From positions 258,943-322,942 of the forward strand of contig JADJOI010000002.1 of NCBI GenBank assembly GCA_016713875.1: 64,000 nt of DNA. The letters are read 5' to 3'. Below are positions 53,271 to 63,346 of the stretch, in pieces (position 1 is the first letter of the stretch; each line of letters begins with the position of its first letter). The translations under genes and the position numbers were made by a program. Under the pieces are notes generated by a model. The model was given only the letters and a program-made list of their open reading frames with translations, did no database searches and had not been told where the DNA came from. This DNA is from Flavobacteriales bacterium. Lineage in GTDB: Bacteria > Bacteroidota > Bacteroidia > Flavobacteriales_F > PHOS-HE28.

Positions 53271-53736
53271 TCAGTTGGTCTTCTCCACGGGGGCCATGGG
53301 GCTCTGCTCCTTCACCGGGGAAGCGGGCGTCTCGGGACCGGCCTCCACCGTGCCCTTGATGCGCACCACCTTCTCGGGGGCGTTCGTGGCGTTGCTGCTG
53401 ATGGTCACGCTCTTGTTGATCGGGCCGGGGCGCTTGGTGTCGTATTTCACCGTGATGGTCGTCTTGGTGCCGGGCTTGATCGGGGCGGTGTCGCACTTGG
53501 GCACCGTGCAGCCGCAGCTTCCCTTGCAATTGGTGATGATCAACGGCTGGTCGCCGGTGTTGGTCACGATGAACTCGCAGGTGCCGTTCGCGCCGTTGGC
53601 GATGGTACCGTAGTCATGCACTTCCTTGTCGAGGCCTGATCTGCGGACCGGTGCCGCCCACGGGCTTGGCATTGTCCTGGGCCATGGCACCGAGGAAGAG
53701 GGCGCTGAGGCCGAACGAGAGGAGGAACTTCTTCAT
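53271..53736 (-). CDS. DUF1573-family periplasmic protein, one frameshift
   Basis: About 154 residues after correcting an indel. The ATG at 53736 gives MKKFLLSFGLSALFLGAMAQ, a signal peptide, then DNAKPVGGTGPQI; near 53635 one extra base shifts the frame, and the second frame carries the DUF1573 domain (LDKEVHDYGTIANGANGTCEF, NTGDQPLIITNCKGSCGCTVP, PINKSVTISSNA) to the stop. The family has an immunoglobulin-like fold and is exported; function unknown. Restoring AGCCTC for AGGCCTC would give the family-typical QISLDKEVHDYG. A TAgtTTTG box lies 31 bases upstream. Confidence 0.78.
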
Positions 53737-53767
53737 GGAGTGGATCGGGTTTCGTGCGTTGCTGGAC

Positions 53768-53775
53768 CAAAACTA
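53768..53775 (-). promoter_or_regulatory. TAgtTTTG -7 promoter box of the DUF1573 gene
   Basis: Exact consensus match, 31 bases before the ATG at 53736. Confidence 0.65.
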
Positions 53776-53877
53776 CGGACGGGTCACCTGAGGGTTCCGA
53801 CATTAACAAGACCTTAACAGGGCCGCGTTCCGTGTGCCCGTGTACCGCCGATCCCATGCCGAACCGGGACCTCCGGT

Positions 53878-53885
53878 TACCTTTG
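53878..53885 (+). promoter_or_regulatory. TAccTTTG -7 promoter box of valS
   Basis: Exact consensus match, 47 bases before the valS ATG. Open frame upstream of the ATG is promoter region, not coding. Confidence 0.65.
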
Positions 53886-53932
53886 CCGGCCTCGATGCAA
53901 AGGCCCGCGCGGCTTTGCTCGAAGCCTCTCCG

Positions 53933-56578
53933 ATGAGCACCCCTCAGATCCCCAAACGATACGATCCGGCCCACGCCGAAGGCCACTGGTATGCCCACTG
54001 GATGGCGAAGGGCTACTTCCGCAGCGTACCCGACGACCGCGAGCCCTACACCGTGGTGATCCCGCCTCCCAACGTCACGGGCGTGCTGCACATGGGCCAC
54101 ATGCTCAACAACACCATCCAGGACGTGCTGGTGCGCCGCGCGCGTATGCAGGGCAGGAACGCCTGTTGGGTGCCGGGCACGGACCACGCGAGCATCGCCA
54201 CCGAGGCCAAGGTGGTGCGCCTGCTCGGCGAGCAGGGGCTCAAGAAGAGCGCCATCGGCCGCGAGGAGTTCCTCAAGCACGCCTTTGCGTGGAAGGAGAA
54301 GTACGGCGGGGTGATCCTGGAGCAGCTGAAGAAGCTCGGCGCCAGCTGTGACTGGGACCGTATACGCTTCACCATGGAGCCCGACCTCAGCGACGCGGTG
54401 CTCGACGTGTTCATCGACCTGCACAAGAAAGGCCTGGTGTACCGTGGCCTGCGCATGGTGAACTGGGACCCCGTGGCCCTCACCGCGGTCAGCGACGAAG
54501 AGGTGATCCACAAGGAGGTCAACTCGAAGCTCTTTCACATCCGGTACAAAGTGGAGCGTGAGGACCCCGATGGAGTGGAGGAGTACATCGTGATCGCCAC
54601 TACGCGTCCTGAGACGATCCTGGGCGACAGCGCCGTGGCCGTGCACCCCGAGGACGAGCGCTATACGGACCTGAAGGGTATGCGCGTGCAGGTGCCCCTC
54701 ATCGGCCGCAGCATCCCCGTGATCTTCGATGAGTACGTGGAGCGCGAGTTCGGAACCGGCGCGCTGAAAGTGACGCCTGCGCACGACGTGAACGACCACG
54801 AATTGGGCAAGAAGCACAACCTCGAGACCATCGATATCCTGGAGCCCAACGGCACGCTCAGTGCGGCTGCGCAGCTCTACGTGGGCGAGGACCGCTTCGT
54901 GGTGCGCAAGAAGATCGCGAAGGAGCTGGAGGAGAAGGGCTTCCTGGTGAGGACCGAGGACATCGTGAACAAGGTGGGCACCAGCGAGCGCACCGACGCC
55001 GTGATCGAGCCGCGTCTCTCCTTGCAGTGGTTCGTGAAGATGGGTGAGCTCGCCAAGCCGGCGCTCGAGGTGGTGAAGGACGGCCGCGTGAAGCTCCATC
55101 CGCAGAAGTTCGTGAACACCTACACGTACTGGATGGAGAACGTGCGCGACTGGTGCATCAGCCGCCAGTTGTGGTGGGGGCAGCAGGTGCCGGCGTGGTA
55201 CAACGAGGCCGGGGACGTGGCCGTATGCCGCACCGAGGCCGAGGCCATTGCGCAGTTCACCGCCGAAGGCAAGAGCACCAAGGGTATCAAGCAGGACGAG
55301 GACGTCGTGGACACCTGGTTCAGCAGCTGGCTGTGGCCCATCAGCGTGTTCGACGGCTTCAAGGACCCGAACAACGCGGATATCAAGTACTACTACCCCA
55401 CCAACGACCTGGTCACCGCGCCGGAGATCCTCTTCTTCTGGGTGGCGCGCATGATCATGGCGGGCATGGAGTACCGCGGCGAGATCCCTTTCAAGAACGT
55501 GTACCTCACCGGCATCGTGCGCGACAAGCTGGGCCGGAAGATGAGCAAGAGCCTCGGCAACAGCCCCGACCCGCTCGACCTGATCGCCAAGTACGGCGCG
55601 GACGGCGTGCGCACCGGCATGCTCTTCAGCAGCCCGGCTGGCAACGACCTCCCGTTCGATGAGGGCCTCTGCGAGCAGGGCCGCAACTTCAGCAACAAGA
55701 TCTGGAACGCGTTCCGCCTCGTGAAGGGCTGGACCGTCGCGCAGCATGAACAGCCTGCCGGCCATGCGGTGGCCGTGGCCTGGATGCAGAGCCGTGTCGC
55801 TCGGTCCACCGCCGAGCTCGATGGCCTGTACGACCAGTTCCGCATCAGCGAGGCGCTGATGACCACCTACAAGCTGATCTGGGACGACCTCTGCAGCTGG
55901 TACCTGGAATCGATCAAGCCCGCCTTCGTGGACAGTGTGGCCCTGCCGATCGACGCCGCGACCTACGAGGCCACCATCGGTCTTTTCGAGGATGTACTGA
56001 AGCTGCTGCACCCCTACATGCCCTTCCTCACAGAGGAGCTGTGGCACCATCTTCATGAGCGGAAGGAGGGCGAGGACATCATCATCGCGGCGTGGCCGAA
56101 GGGCGGCGCGGGCGATGCGAAGCTCGAGGCCGAGGTGCAGCACGCCTTCGACCTGGTGAGCGCCGTCTGCGCCGTGCGGAACGAGCGCGGGCTGTCACCA
56201 AAGGAACCGCTGCAAGTGGGTCCTTCGGGCAGCACTCCGTTGACCGCAGCATCCTCCGCGCTCGTCGACAAGCTCGCGAACACCGGTGCCTTGGCCGGTC
56301 CTTTCGGGTCCATTCCGGCGGGCGCCACGGCCGTTTTCGCCGGTGCCACGGAGTATGCGGTGCTGCTTCCTCAGCTGGACGCCGCTGCCGAAGCCAAGAA
56401 GGCCGAAGAGGAGCTCACCTACCTCCGCGGCTTCCTGACCAGCGTGGACAAGAAGCTCAGCAACGAGCGCTTCGTGGCCGGTGCGCCGGCTCAGGTGCTG
56501 GAGAACGAGCGCAAGAAGAAAGCCGACGCCGAGGCGAAGATCAAGTCGTTGGAGGAGCGGTTGGCGGTGTTGAAGTAG
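53933..56578 (+). CDS. valS: Valyl-tRNA synthetase
   Basis: 881 residues, full length for the family. Class I signatures are intact: HIGH-type HMGHM in PPPNVTGVLHMGHMLNN (about residue 49) and KMSKS in GRKMSKSLGN (about residue 540), with the CP1 editing domain between (TTRPETILGDSAVAVHP). The anticodon-binding domain and a C-terminal coiled-coil arm (LEERLAVLK end) follow. Start chosen at MSTPQIPKRYDPAHAEGHWY. It charges tRNA-Val in the cytoplasm. Confidence 0.96.
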   Translation: MSTPQIPKRYDPAHAEGHWYAHWMAKGYFRSVPDDREPYTVVIPPPNVTGVLHMGHMLNNTIQDVLVRRARMQGRNACWVPGTDHASIATEAKVVRLLGEQGLKKSAIGREEFLKHAFAWKEKYGGVILEQLKKLGASCDWDRIRFTMEPDLSDAVLDVFIDLHKKGLVYRGLRMVNWDPVALTAVSDEEVIHKEVNSKLFHIRYKVEREDPDGVEEYIVIATTRPETILGDSAVAVHPEDERYTDLKGMRVQVPLIGRSIPVIFDEYVEREFGTGALKVTPAHDVNDHELGKKHNLETIDILEPNGTLSAAAQLYVGEDRFVVRKKIAKELEEKGFLVRTEDIVNKVGTSERTDAVIEPRLSLQWFVKMGELAKPALEVVKDGRVKLHPQKFVNTYTYWMENVRDWCISRQLWWGQQVPAWYNEAGDVAVCRTEAEAIAQFTAEGKSTKGIKQDEDVVDTWFSSWLWPISVFDGFKDPNNADIKYYYPTNDLVTAPEILFFWVARMIMAGMEYRGEIPFKNVYLTGIVRDKLGRKMSKSLGNSPDPLDLIAKYGADGVRTGMLFSSPAGNDLPFDEGLCEQGRNFSNKIWNAFRLVKGWTVAQHEQPAGHAVAVAWMQSRVARSTAELDGLYDQFRISEALMTTYKLIWDDLCSWYLESIKPAFVDSVALPIDAATYEATIGLFEDVLKLLHPYMPFLTEELWHHLHERKEGEDIIIAAWPKGGAGDAKLEAEVQHAFDLVSAVCAVRNERGLSPKEPLQVGPSGSTPLTAASSALVDKLANTGALAGPFGSIPAGATAVFAGATEYAVLLPQLDAAAEAKKAEEELTYLRGFLTSVDKKLSNERFVAGAPAQVLENERKKKADAEAKIKSLEERLAVLK

Positions 56579-56600
56579 GCTCGACAAGCCCATCGCTTCA

Positions 56601-58824
56601 TCACTGCTTGATGAACCAGGCCATGCCCTCTTCAGTTCTTAGGAGGTAGGCCCCGGGCGCCAGGGAACGCACTTCCAGTTGGAAACCGTCGCTTCTTCGC
56701 GTGGCAGGGACCTGAAGTTGCCGCCCATCGATGGTGAGCAGCGCGAATGTGGAAGATGCGCCATCCGGCAGATGGACCATGAGCACTTCGCTCGCGGGGT
56801 TCGGCGAGAGCCGGATGCCGTTGGGCGCAGCTTCGCTCACATCGGTGCTGAACTCCGCCGTCAGCACGCTCGGCTCGGGCGATCACTGGCGGGTTGAAAT
56901 CGAAGTAGATGTTGGCGGTGTTCTCGATCACGGTGCCGGGCAATAGTGGAAGCGTAGGTCGCACACGGAAAGACACGGATCCGTGACTCGCGGGTTCGTT
57001 CACGTTGCTGTCGGGCAAGAGGATGTTCACGAAGTAGAACTTCAAGGTGCCACTGTCCTGCAATTCCCAGGTGAACGGATGCGAGCCTGCGCCGATGGTG
57101 AGCGAACCGGCGTCGAGTGTGTTCGAAGCGTATCCGCATCACGACCGTGAATGCCGTATCGGTTCCTGTGTTTTGGAAACGGATCGTGTAGTCGATCCAC
57201 TGGTCCACGTCGATATAGTACAGATCCCGACTCCATGCACTGCTCGTGGTGGCGGTCTTATCGTTCGGATCGTAGCTACCTGTGACGGTGGTGATGACCG
57301 TTGCCGAATTGTTCGCAGCATTCACGTCCGCGGCATTGGGCGTTACGGTTGCTGTGGCTTGCAGGTCCGTTCCGATCAAGCCCACATCTGGCGGCACCTG
57401 CAAACGCACGCTGATGTCGCGATGCTGGAAATAGTACAGAGCGCCTGCATTGTTCCATGTGATCGTATTGCCGCTCACGTTGCTGGGTGTGGGCGTTGCA
57501 CCGATGTAGCTCACGGCTGGATCGAAGGTCATCACCACCATGTTCGAGTTGCTGGTGGCACTGGTGAGGTTGTCCAGGTCGATGGCATAGTGCAATTCGA
57601 AGCCGGGGCGCGCCGGTCCGCTCGCCAAGCTCAGTTGGATATCCAACGCTTGCGTGGCCGTGTCGAGCAGGTTGAAGGTCATGTTGCCCGCAACGCTCAG
57701 CGGACCGGGGTTCCCCACGCAATGCTCATCAACAAGTGCCGTCTGTTGTTCAACCGTGTAGTTCCCCAGCGGGAGGTTGATGCTGTACTCACCGTATGCG
57801 TTGGTGGTGGCATAGTAGGGTCCGGGCATGAACTCCAGGATCATCTGAGGTATCGCCGCATCTGTGAAGTCCAGAACGCAATCCTCATCCGCATCGATCA
57901 CGACCGTGCCGCTCACGTTGCCGCAGGTGGGACCGAGATCAGGAATGGTGAAGTAGGTGGTGTCTCCACAGCCGCCGAACGCGAAATCGAAATCCGTGTC
58001 GTGCAGCAAGCGCCTGACGATGGCGTAGGTGCCCGGTGCGAGGTCCGGCACATCGTAGGTCCAGCCGACGGTCCAGTTCGTGGCCAGGTTGGCGAATGCC
58101 GCAACGGGCGCCCATTGATCATCGAGCAAGCGCGGATGCAACCCGTAGATGAAGTCCGCCTCCGGCGGAATGCTGAACGCCACATGGCCGTTGGCGCCGC
58201 CGGAGCACGAACCTTCGATATCCGGATGCTCACGGGGTAGAACTGCGGCGGCTGCGGAACGATCGCCTCCATGTAGCCCGGGCAGCCATTGACGTCAGTG
58301 TAGTTCACTGCGTAGATCTGCCCCGGTGCGCCCCAGTAGCACATGGTGCTTATCCCGAACAACTGGACGTCTGCAGGAAGGTCTTGCAGTTGCACTTGCA
58401 TTACGCAACCAGCGTCGTTCTGGTGCGGCCCCGGCCCCAGCGGATAGGAAGGGATGTCCCCACCGAATAGGATCAAGCCGCCGGGATCCCCGTTGCAAGA
58501 TGGGATCGCTTGAGCCAGTCCTTGGCCGGGATCCCATTCCCAGCCAGGCAGGTTGGGCACTACGGCGGTGTTCTGCTGCACCGCACCCAGAAAGTCCGTT
58601 ACCGTCAGGGTGTAACTGCCCGCAGGAAGGCCATGGATATCCTCGGAAGTGGGCCCGCTGCTCCAGCTATAGCTATAGGGCGGTACACCGCCGGTCACCG
58701 TGGCATTCACCGATCCATCGGCATTACTGCAATGCTCCGGCGCGATGGTGAAGCTGATGTTCGCTTGGGCCTGGGCCGACCAAAGAGCCAATGCGCAGAA
58801 GAGGGGCGGTCCGTACATGGTCAT
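56601..58824 (-). CDS. T9SS-sorted SprB-repeat/DUF7619-like protein, broken by at least four indels
   Basis: A protein of about 740 residues spread over several frames. The start at 58824 (MTMYGPPLFCALALWSAQAQA) is followed by an SprB-type repeat (SNADGSVNATVTGGVPPYSYSW) and PGQIYAVNYTDVNGC. A base is missing near 58217; the next frame carries FSIPPEADFIYG and NVSGTVVIDADEDC up to a DPNDKTAT...YTIRFQNTGTDTAF segment (DUF7619-like). Two single-base losses near 57125-57140 and one net insertion near 56876 lead to the last part, IENTANIYFDFNPPV and a T9SS type A domain (LSPNPASEVLMVHL, LAPGAYLLRTE). All frames together give one normal gene, so I treat the breaks as sequence errors. Confidence 0.68.
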
Positions 58825-58969
58825 TGTTCGATGAAATGCTGGTGAACGACGAATTCGTTGTTCATGGACCCGAGGAGCCTGAAGATAACCCGCCGGAAAA
58901 TCGGACCACCCATGCCGGTCCAGTTCCGGCCATAGACGAGCCGTTCGGTCCCAGGTTGTCCCTGCCCAC

Positions 58970-59180
58970 CGCCCATATGGGGTACTTCGAAGAACCTCGA
59001 ACGGATGGCGCACGCAGCTATCGTTCGGTCAGACGAGGCGCTCCGAAAGGAGGATACTGAAACGAAGTATCCGACTGAGGAGGAACGAAGTATGACCGAA
59101 GGAGAGCAAGTGTATACGGCCCGAGAGCCTGCCATGAACGCCGCCGGAGCGAGGTTCTTCGAGGTACCCTATGGTGGGGC
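58970..59180. repeat. Imperfect inverted repeat pair, possible MITE-like element
   Basis: Arms at 58981-58999 (GGTACTTCGAAGAACCTCG) and 59150-59168 pair with one mismatch, with weaker pairing beyond (CCCATATGG against CTATGGTGG). The ~150-bp spacer has a GGATAC/GTATCC hairpin and two ACGAAGTAT copies. It occupies the 367 gene-free bases between the T9SS gene and the IS110 element. Confidence 0.35.
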
Positions 59181-59191
59181 CACCCCTATTA

Positions 59192-60184
59192 CTATGACAT
59201 GTGCAAGCGAGGCTGATAAGGTTGGCCCGAGTGGAGCACAGCCCAGAGGTGGTGGATGATCTTGCCAGCCACATTGTTCAGGGCGACGATGGGCCGTTTG
59301 CCTTGCGCAAGCTTGCGTTGGTAGTAGCCTGTAGGGTCTCCGGGAACACGAACGGCGGCCAGCGCGGCCAGCTTGAAAAGGCTCTTGAGGCGGTGGTTGG
59401 CAAGGAGGAGGTGGCGGTCTTTCCCTGACGCTCGATCCGGAAGTGCGCTCGAAGGGTGCTGCACCGACAGAACAGACCAGCTGCCGGGGTGGATCGAAGC
59501 GGGTGAAACCCGCGGTGTGGGCGATCAATTCGCTGACCAGCACCGGCCTGATGCCCGATACACTTTGGGCCAGCTTGTTCTTGCGCTGCAAGGCACTGTC
59601 CTTCCGCAGGAAGGCGGAGATGGCCTTGTCGAGCTTGGGCGATCGACCGCTCCAGGGCCTTGAGCCTGGCGTTGCAGCTCGGCCTTCATCAGCTCTTTGG
59701 CGCTCCCGGTGAGGTGAAGCACGTTGTCGCTCAACTGGGCCTTGTCCTTGGCCCGCTCCTTCACCAAACGCTCACGCAGGGCCAAGAGCGCCTTCAGCTC
59801 GGCGAACGCCAGATGCGCCTGTCCGACCAGCCGGGCCTTGTCCCTGAACCGGTGGGCGTATTGTGCGATGCGCGGAGCATCCACCGTGTCGCTCTTGCCG
59901 CGCTGCATCCCAATGCTCAAGCGGATGTCCGTGGCGTGGGCCAGCCAGGTGGGATACCTCATGACCACCAAGGTCTTCACCACGCCATGGCTGTAATGCC
60001 CGGTCGGTTCCAGGCACACCAAGGCCCGGGTGTCGCACAGGCCCTGCCTGGTCCATTTGCGCAACAGGGTGCGCAGCCCGCTGGTGCTGTTCTTCACCCG
60101 CTCTTCCTTCACCACGTTGCCCTGTTCGTCCTGCAGGGCTGCATCCAATGTCGCCTTGCTCACATCGATACCGATCGTTCTCAT
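59192..60184 (-). mobile_element. IS110-family insertion sequence, transposase with several indels
   Basis: The transposase starts at MRTIGIDVSKATLD (60184) and ends at RLHMS (59192). The N-terminal DEDD domain shows D in GIDVSK, E in LEPTGHYSHG and the KSDTVDAPRIAQYA motif; the C-terminal Transposase_20 domain has SVSGI(G/R)PVLVSELI, TRFDPPRQLVCSVGAAPFE and GSSVRER. At least three indels (two near 59635-59665, one near 59427) break the frame. The element family uses a bridge RNA and has no classical terminal inverted repeats. Ends are not exactly defined; I give the coding part. Confidence 0.82.
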
Positions 60185-60424
60185 GGTACTTTTGGGTTGT
60201 TCTTCCACTGAAGGGGCTAAGCAGGTGTCCGTTGCTTCAGAACTCTAACAGGCCGCAAGCCTCATTTACTATCCGAGCCGAGGACACCGGGGTACGAGAG
60301 GTCCCAATAGAATGACAGGACTTGCTCCTGAACCTTCGTCCGGTTCACCTCCCGCACCGCTCGGCTTCCCTTCAGTTGGTCTGTTCGCTAAGGAAAGCTT
60401 GCAAGCCCAGAGTACCTTCGCCCT
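60185..60424 (-). other. Non-coding flank upstream of the IS110 transposase, candidate bridge-RNA region
   Basis: 240 bases with no plausible gene. In IS110-group elements the bridge RNA lies in the left end upstream of the transposase. There is also an outward-pointing TActTTTG match at 60187-60194 on the plus strand. No RNA fold was computed. Confidence 0.3.
60413..60420 (+). promoter_or_regulatory. TAccTTCG promoter box of ppx
   Basis: One mismatch to TAnnTTTG. Four bases on is ATC at 60425, where an ATG would be expected. Confidence 0.4.
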
Positions 60425-61352
60425 ATCGAACGCGACCTCAAATACGCCGCCATCGACATCGGCTCCAACGCCGTACGGCTGCTCATCGGCGACGTCATCG
60501 AGCGGAGGACCATCCCAGTGGTGCGCAAGACCTCGCTGGTGCGCGTGCCCATCCGCCTGGGCGAGGACGTGTTCGCGAGCGGCGCCATCGGGGCCGCCAA
60601 GCGCGACTACCTGATCAAGAGCCTGAAGGCCTTCCGCCTGCCGATCGACGTACGGTGTGCCTCGCTACCGGTGCTGTGCGACCAGCGCCATGCGGAGGCC
60701 TCCAACAGCGCGGAGACCATCGCCCGCGTAGAGATGGAGACCGGCGTGGATATTGAGGCGATCGGCGGGCGCGAGGAGGGGAGACCTGATCTGCAGCACC
60801 TTCTGACGCAGGACCTGCTGAAGGACCGCAGCTACCTCTTCATCGACGTGGGCGGTGGAAGCACCGAGCTCACCTGGCTGGAGAAGGGGCGTCGCGCGGA
60901 AGACCGCTAGCTTCAAGGTGGGCACCGTGCGCATGCTGGCCGGCAAGGTGAAGGAGCACGTGGCCGGAGATCGCCGACTTCCTGGGCGAACTGCGCGCCC
61001 AGCACGGGCAGCTGGATGGCGGTGGGCACAGGCGGGCAACATCAACCGCATCTTCAAGGAGAACGGCAACCGCTATGGAGAACCGCTTCAGCGGCCGACA
61101 TCCAGCGCCATCGGGATCGCATCGCCGCTTACAGCCTGGAGGACCGGGTGAACGGCTGCGGCTGCGGGCCGACCGGGCGGACGTCATCATCCCGGCGGCG
61201 GACATCTTCCTGCGTGTGCTGGATGCGGCGGAGATCACGAGATCTTCGTGCCGAAGGTGGGCCTGGCCGATGGGATCGTGTATGACCTGTACATGAAGCA
61301 GTACGGACACAAGCGGTATGCGCCGGCGGATCCCCTTGGTGTGCCGGCCTGA
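60425..61352 (+). CDS. ppx: Ppx/GppA-family exopolyphosphatase, broken by indels
   Basis: The N-terminal ATPase-like domain is clear: LKYAAIDIGSNAVRLLIGDV, then TSLVRVPIRLGEDVF, and after indels CATSAMREASNS-like sequence, RVEMETGVDIE and LFIDVGGGSTELTWLEKG. The tail reads ADGIVYDLYMKQYGHKRYAP and stops at 61352. The family cleaves terminal phosphate from polyphosphate or pppGpp. No ATG precedes the conserved start: ATC at 60425 stands at the expected place, perhaps a base error. Several indels between 60655 and 61250 break the frame. Confidence 0.7.
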
Positions 61353-62418
61353 CCGGCGTTCGGCGCTGGCGGCGGTCCTCCTGCTGTGCACCTCGCCGGG
61401 GAGGCGCAGCCCTGGGCCATCGGCCTGCGCGGACACTTCGGCTTCCTCTGGCCGCATCGGCCCAGCAGCGGGATCCTGGTGGAGGATCACTGCACGGCAC
61501 CGGAGCTCTTCGTGGAACGGCGGCTGCCGGGTGACCGGCCCTGGCAGCGGCATTACCGGGGCCCTTCCTACGGGTTCGGGCTGATGTACACGGGCCTGGC
61601 GAACCCGGAACGCATCGGGCCGCGCTGCGTGTGCTGCCCTACCGCACCTGCCGTTCACGCACGGTGCCCGCGGCGATTCTCGGCATGCGCCTGGGCTGGG
61701 GGGCTGGGCCTGGTGACGCGACCGTACGACCGAAGGGAGAACAGCAAGCCGATCGCGATCGGCTCAGTGATCAACACCGCGATCCAGCTGATGTTGGCCT
61801 TACCGCCACCGCTTCGGCCGTACGGGAGATTTCGGCGGGTTTCGGCATCGACCACTGGAGCAATGGTTCGTTCGCCCTGCCCAACCTGGGGCTCAACCTG
61901 CTGAGCGCAAGCCTGGGCGTGGCGCAGGCATTGGGACCGGTGACGCCTTACGTGCACGTGAAGGATACCGTTCCGCTGGAGCGGCCGCGGCGCGAGCAGA
62001 GCGTGGTGGGGTCGTTGTTCTGGGCGAGACTGGACGACCGGAGAACGGCCAGTACAGCGTGTACAGCCCGATCGGGCAGGGCAGTGGCGCGTGACGCGCA
62101 AGTCGGCAGTGGCCTTCGGGGGGTGACGTCTTCAACAAGGGGCGCTGCGCAGCGAGCAGGAATCCCTTGCGGACAAAGGGCGGTTGGCGCTCACGCAGGC
62201 CGGGCTCCATGCAGGCTACGCACTGATCTTCGGGCGTGGCGAGCCTGTTCATGCAGATGGGGCGTACGTACACGCCTGTGCCGGACCAGGGCCGCGGTGT
62301 TCCACCGGATGGGCTGTCGCCATCGCATCGGCCGCCACCTGATCGCGTACATGGCGCTGAAGAGCCACCACGCAGTGGCGATCACGGGGAATTCGGATTC
62401 GGTTACCGATGGTCATGA
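61318..62418 (+). CDS. Acyloxyacyl hydrolase / lipid A deacylase-like outer membrane protein, broken by indels
   Basis: Reconstructed from several frames. The start at 61318 gives a signal peptide (SALAAVLLLCTSP), overlapping the end of ppx. Next is AQPWAIGLRGHFGFLWPHRP, ELFVERRLPGD and GPSYGFGLMYTGLANPERIG, then the key FGIDHWSNGSFALPNLGLNLLSASLG, which matches the conserved H-x-S-N-G region of Bacteroidota acyloxyacyl hydrolases (PagL-like). The tail SHHAVADHGEFGFGYRWS ends at TGA 62416-62418. The family removes an acyl chain from lipid A in the outer membrane. Because the call is from joined frames, the catalytic set was not verified in full. Confidence 0.6.
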
Positions 62419-63136
62419 GCCGAGCGTTTCCCCTGTTGTTGCTGTTGCTCGCCTCCTGTGAGGCGGAGCAGTGGGACGATTGCGTGACGAGCACAGGACC
62501 GGAACGCTTGGAGGAGCGCGGCCTGGGCTCTTTTCATCGGATCGTCATGGAGGACCGGATCGACCTCGTCCTGGAGAACAGGAGTCCGGCACGGTGGTGG
62601 TGGAGGGTGGTGCCAACCTGCTTGACCAGGTGGTGACGGAAGTGGAGGCCGGCACGTTGACGGGGCGCAATGAGAACCGGTGCAACTGCGCGCAGCTTCC
62701 GACCGCGCATCACCGTGCGCGTGCCGCTGCAGACGGTGATGGCTGGAGCTGCGCGGCACGGGGAACGTACATGCAGCGGACACCGTGCGCCAGCAGGTGT
62801 TCCGCATCGAGCAGCAACGCCCAGGGCACGGTGGACCTGCCGCTCGCGGTGGATACCTGCTACGTGGGCCTGCACAGGGCGCGGGCGATGTGCGGCTGGC
62901 GGGCCGCTGCGGTGTGGCCTATATCTGTACAGCGGCTTCATGGGGCCCATCGACGCCGGCGCACTGGCGGCGCAGGAGGTGAACGTGAACAACAGCGGCG
63001 TGGCCGACATCATCTGCCGGGCGCAGCAACGGTTGAACGTGCAGCGCTCTTCGATGGGGGCGACGTGCGGTACCACGCGATCCCTTGGTGCAGGCCACGG
63101 TGACCGAAGCGGTTTGTGGTGCGGTTGGGGCCGTAG
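62415..63136 (+). CDS. GIN-domain (DUF2807) lipoprotein, broken by indels
   Basis: Start ATG at 62415 overlaps the upstream stop (ATGA). The leader MSRAFPLLLLLLASC is a lipobox ending in Cys. Joined frames give LEERGLGSFHRIVMEDRIDL, VVVEGGANLLDQVVTEVEAG, FRPRITVRVPLQTV, VAYIYSGFMGPIDAGALA and VNVNNSGVADIICRAQQRLNVQ, the repeating beta-helix-like pattern of the DUF2807/GIN domain. The stop is TAG at 63134-63136. Function is unknown; such proteins are envelope-associated. At least four indels interrupt it. Confidence 0.6.
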
Positions 63137-63146
63137 CCGTAGCGCC

Positions 63147-63346
63147 TCACACCCGCCCCCGCCTGATCTCCTCCACCACCGCGGGTCCAGAAGCGTGGAG
63201 GTGTCCCCCAAGCTCCCCAGTTCGTTCTCCGCCACCTTCCGCAGGATGCGCCGTACGATCTTGCCACTGCATGTCTTGGGCAACCCGCTCACAACTGGAT
63301 CTTTGTCCGGCTTGGCGATGCGGCCGATGCTGGCCACCACGGCCAT
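63147..63346 (-). pseudogene. acs: 3' fragment of acetyl-CoA synthetase
   Basis: Only the C-terminal ~66 residues are present: VVASIGRIAKPDK, SGLPKT(C/R)SGKIVRRILRKVAENE and LGSLGDTSTLL, the typical Acs end including the acetylation-site motif SGKIxRR, with indels in between. The stop is at 63147. The upstream junction is the HepT stop (TGATG at 63348-63344), so the first ~90% of acs is missing. It is either a remnant left by insertion of the toxin-antitoxin module or a consequence of misassembly. Confidence 0.7.

Noticed and set aside
58820..59135. Minus-strand frame of 104 codons in the gene-free stretch
   Set aside because: It crosses the inverted-repeat element and the leader of the T9SS gene; no conserved features or start context.
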